Assembly: GCA_032358255.1 (NCBI GenBank)
Contig: JAULBX010032367.1
Coordinates: 62,001 to 126,000, forward strand
Direction of reading: 5' to 3'
Source of the DNA: Heterotrichella gracilis
Taxonomy: Eukaryota > Sar > Xanthophyceae > Tribonematales > Xanthonemataceae
DNA length: 64,000 nucleotides
Shown here: positions 60,584 through 64,000 of the stretch, piece after piece
How the letters are laid out: each line of letters opens with the position of its first letter
Position numbering within the stretch: position 1 is the stretch's first letter
Translations under genes and position numbers: made by a program
The notes under the pieces: model-generated
Seen by the model: only the letters and a program-made list of their open reading frames with translations
Told to the model about the DNA's origin: nothing
Database searches by the model: none

Positions 60584-63413
60584 TCACCCTAACCGCGCCA
60601 CATAGATGTTGCCCGATGAGCACAGCCCCGCCACCACGTCGCTCTCCGCTGCACGCGCCAACCCAAGCCAGCGCGCATCGCCCCGGAACGACACGCCACG
60701 TGGCGCACCCTCGGGTGCCCCACTGTAAGGGGGGGGGTTCATGTGCGGTCAGCGGGGCAGGTGTGGGGTCATTGGAGGCGGTGATGGGTGCAGGGATGTC
60801 ATCTCATCGAAAGGCAGTGGCTGTGGAGGGATTGGCACAATGCGTCCAATGTTGCTGAATGATCTTATCACACGATAGGGGCATGTGGTGGTACTGGCCA
60901 TACAATATGCCAAACATACCTACCATTGGCTAATATGGGATTGCACTCCTGATGCTCACAACGCACACACTGGCCCACTGCCCACGCGGCCCATCCCATT
61001 GCGATGCATCCAGTGGCTAAAGACATGGGCTGCAAAACCGCACCACCAAATACCCCTCCTGCCCCCACCTGTCCCCTGGCCCCTCCTCTTTGCTGCCAGT
61101 TCCCCCCTTGGCAGGCGAGTCCCACCGCCCGCACAGCACCTCGTAGTCCCACCCCGCCACGTAGGCGTAGTGCGGGTTGGCCACCGAGAAGTTGAGGCTG
61201 GTGACCTCGTACTTGAGGCAGTTGGTCCAGCGGTGCACCACGCACCACTTGCGCGGCTCCCACGCAAAGACCGTGCGATCCGACCCGGTGGCGCCTGCGT
61301 GGGTGGGGTTAGGTTGGTGTGGTACGACATGCTGTGTGGTTTGTTAAAGGGTAACTTGGCCCTAGAGTTTGTGACAAGGGGAGGAGTTGGCATGTCCCAG
61401 TGGTGGTATCAGACCCTTGCAGATGGGTGCAAGGGGGAGCAGGCATTGCTGTGGGAAAAGCAATATACCTGCAAAAGCAAGTAAATGCAATGGATCCGTG
61501 AACAGTCGGGAGCCGTCAGGAGCAGCACTGGGCCGCGCAGCAGCGTACCTAGCGCCAAACTGGTGGGGCAGTAGCTGAGCGCAAACAGGCGGTCCACCGC
61601 AGGTCCCCCCCTCAGCCGCTGCACTAGCCCCCCACGCTCCCCCGCCCGCGCATCCCACAGCGTGACCTGACCCCCCTCGGCCAGCGCCAGCAGCTGCGCG
61701 CCCCCCCCAGCAAACTCCGGCGGCAGGAACGTAAGCGCAAATGGGTTGTTTGTAGTGTGGAAGGTGCGCACCGGCACCTCCTGGTCGTACAGGGTCATGT
61801 CGCGCGCGAAGCAGCGCGCGGCGGCGGCAAAGGCGGGCTGCTGCTGGCAGATGGAGATGCCCGCCCACCCGGCCTCCCTGCACACACAGCAGGTGCTGAT
61901 TTACCAATTGTTATCTTATAATTTATTTTTTAATAATGAAATCTACTAAAAAAGATATCTACCGTATATATCCGTTTGAATATTTTTTGTCTATTTTCCC
62001 GCCTATTAATTTGAGAAATCTCCGTCTTTTCCTTATATGCATGGAATGCATTTATGGACCCACATGGGCATAGACGCATACATGAGTCATATAACATGAG
62101 CAATAATCCCAATCACGCAACGCTGTAACTCTCACCCGCCATTCCTTGCCTGAAAATGTCTGTCGGGTGGATGGAGTATGATGGGCCTGGCTGCCCTGGC
62201 CCCTCGCCAGCATCCCCGTCCAGGTGCGACACAACGGCGCGGCCATACGAGTCAATGGTTGCCAGCACATGGCCATCTGCAAGGGGCAGCAAGCACCGGT
62301 ATGGTCAGCACTGTACATCTAGCAGAGGCCCTATACTATTCATTCATTCTAGCAGAGGCCCTATACAACACTTATAATGAACAATGATAAACTATAATTG
62401 TTATTTGCCCGTGCTTTTCAATTTCCAATTTTCGAGGCGTCCTGTTGCCAAGCCATTGCTAGCAATGCTCAACAACAGGAGCTGTAGCTCATTAATGATG
62501 CAATGTGAGCTTGGTTGCAGATGACACATAATTGTAGGCAAATGGCGCGCCAAGCAGGGTGCGAGTCCTTGAATATTTGCCACACACACGTGTTCCTGTG
62601 CGCTTGCCATGCCCACCTCCTGCTTGTGCCAGCACCACGTCCTGCACCTCCCCCCGATGAGCTATGTGCTCCAGACGCACACCAGGCGTGTCCTGCATGG
62701 CCAAGCAAACATCTTTTGTATGTCCGTAGAGGCGCGCAGGAATGTTGTAGAATGACGCAATGCCATGACTGTTGAGTCAAAATCCAATGGCCAACAGTCC
62801 CTCAAGGCCCAGGGCAACAGGTGCACCCCCAAGGCTCTGCCAGTGGCACAGGCGGCGCTACCACTGCTCACATTGTCGTCCATTACCCCAGTCAAGGCCC
62901 TACCTGCACCGCTGATGGCAGGTACACCCCCTCCTTGCCCAGGCTGATGGCCCCCGCACCCGCACCCAGGTCCACAGGCAATGCGTACACAGAGGGACCG
63001 CTGGCAGCGTACACCGTGCAGGAATCGCCACTGCCATGCGCCTGAAGGCACATAGGAACCCACACATCGCCTTGGAATATGCGGGGAAAGCAGTCTCCAG
63101 GCACGCATATCCGCATATGCATGCATATGCCAATCCATGCATGTAACGCATGCGACGCATGGCAACAAATGATGCATGCATTCGCTGTTGCCATCATCCA
63201 TGTGAGCTCGACATGGCTTTGCGTTTACGGTGTATATGCTCCAGTAAGGGCTAGTACAAAGGTTGTGTGCCTTGCCTGTACTGCCACATGGCAGCTGTGG
63301 GCAGCGCCGGGTGTGGTTGGTGTGCCAGCCAGTCCGGTTGCTTTGACTAGACACTGGAGCTCTGGAGGGTTGCCCACGTCCTCTCCTGCGCGGGCCTTCT
63401 TATGTGCAGACAT
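60584..63413 (-). CDS. WD40-type beta-propeller protein
   Basis: Seven exons (63276-63413, 62904-63041, 62617-62692, 62150-62276, 61549-61877, 61126-61294, 60584-60722) join in phase into 371 residues starting MSAHKKARAGEDVGNPP. Propeller-like blades are visible: CTVYAASGPSVYALPV, GHVLATIDSYGRAVVSHL, LLALAEGGQVTLWDARAG and GATGSDRTVFAWEPRKW. An alternating-strand stretch (LNFSVANPHYAYVAGWDYEV) and the tail SSGNIYVARLG complete the pattern. WD40 proteins serve as scaffolds; the exact subfamily is not recognised. The exon 4 donor must be GC (CAG|GCAAGG) to keep phase, and the exon 1 donor is either GC or an overlapping weak GT two codons earlier. Confidence 0.75.
62319..62369. repeat. 30-bp tandem duplication
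   Basis: TCTAGCAGAGGCCCTATAC occurs at about 62318 and again at about 62348. It sits in an intron of the WD40 gene. Confidence 0.5.
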
Positions 63414-63599
63414 GTTGAGTGCCAGTGGTGGTACAGTATCTGGTAGTACAAATACTGGGCGCACGTGTATTTTACAAGGATGCTCTAGACTGTTTGCACC
63501 ATACACACAGCTAGCAGCAATACTTGAAGCTGAGAACACAATGCTGGGTAGGATAAAGGCAGAAGGGTAGCGGAGTACAAGATTTTGGCCTAGCTTTGT

Positions 63600-64000
63600 G
63601 TTTCACGTGTGCTGCAGCAAGTGGTCCAAGAATGCCACCAGCAGTTGTTGAACCAAGTTTGAAGGCAGTATGGAACCAGCACTGGTTTATGAAGGGACTT
63701 ACGTCTATGAAGCATTCTAATGCCGTTTATACAGAGGACAATTTGTCTCATGTCAAAGTGTTTCCCGCCATCCACCCACTTTTTCCCAGCTTTTTTCATG
63801 CCTATTATACTCCCGTGACTGCGCAGCCACGAAACATCTATAGAAACACACACGAGTTTCCTAGCCACAACCTCGAGTGCATGCGCCCAACGGACCACTG
63901 CCAAACTCGCGTTCAAGCACACCTGTTTGTCCACCAGAGCTTTTGAATAGCAACTTGCCAGTGGCGTTCCAGCATGGCATCCAGCAGCATGTTGCACACG
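63600..64000 (-). CDS. possible 3' part of a gene cut by the right edge
   Basis: At the edge, minus-strand codons read VCNMLLDAMLERHWQ, followed by a possible donor GTTGCT. Further on, near 63610-63660, a frame reads NLVQQLLVAFLDHLLQHT and then a stop. Both pieces look helical, and they could be the last two exons of one gene. No domain is visible and the splice sites are weak, so this is only a suggestion. Confidence 0.2.

Overview
The window is nuclear DNA of a green alga, most likely a chlorophyte of the Trebouxiophyceae or a close relative. Almost every gene is cut by many short GT-AG introns. The proteins are plant-like (CYP97B, an STN8-type thylakoid kinase, an ExAD-like GT47 enzyme), and short plant-type telomere motifs (CCCTAAA/TTTAGGG) are scattered through introns. 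The exon models below were joined by hand from reading frame, splice sites and phase. Phase closes from start to stop for every complete gene, but no transcript evidence was available.

Left part (1-18 kb): the 3' end of a CW-type zinc-finger coiled-coil protein (+); a degraded repeat-element fragment (-); a HAD class IIA phosphatase-like gene (-, 4193-6255); a protein with a C-terminal J domain (+, 7035-9997) whose third intron carries pyrimidine-rich repeats; an intronless secreted beta-helix protein (-, 11247-13616); and a long low-complexity protein of unknown function (+, 14201-17417).

Middle part (18-38 kb): CYP97B cytochrome P450 (+, 18246-22775) with a 196-bp tandem triplication inside it; a coiled-coil protein resembling outer-dynein-arm docking/assembly factors (-, 23639-29174); an STN8/STL1-type plastid kinase (+, 30244-32951); a UBC4/5-class ubiquitin-conjugating enzyme (+, 34128-34848); and a FUN14-domain protein with an EF-hand loop (-, 36000-37450). 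CYP97B, STN8 and perhaps the FUN14 protein act in or near the chloroplast.

Right part (38-64 kb): a complete separase gene of 26 exons (-, 38158-47743), read through to the catalytic His/Cys pair; divergent from it, a GT47 exostosin-family glycosyltransferase with EGF-like modules (+, 48435-54894); a UAP56-binding-motif RGG protein (-, 55966-57843); divergent from that, a CCDC174-like protein (+, 58468-60204); and a WD40-type protein (-, 60584-63413). A possible gene fragment lies at the right edge.

No CRISPR, phage, operon or defence system is present. The most unusual features are the exon-fragment triplication in CYP97B, three GC-AG introns with the same donor motif, the telomere-like motifs in introns, and the single-exon secreted protein among intron-rich genes.
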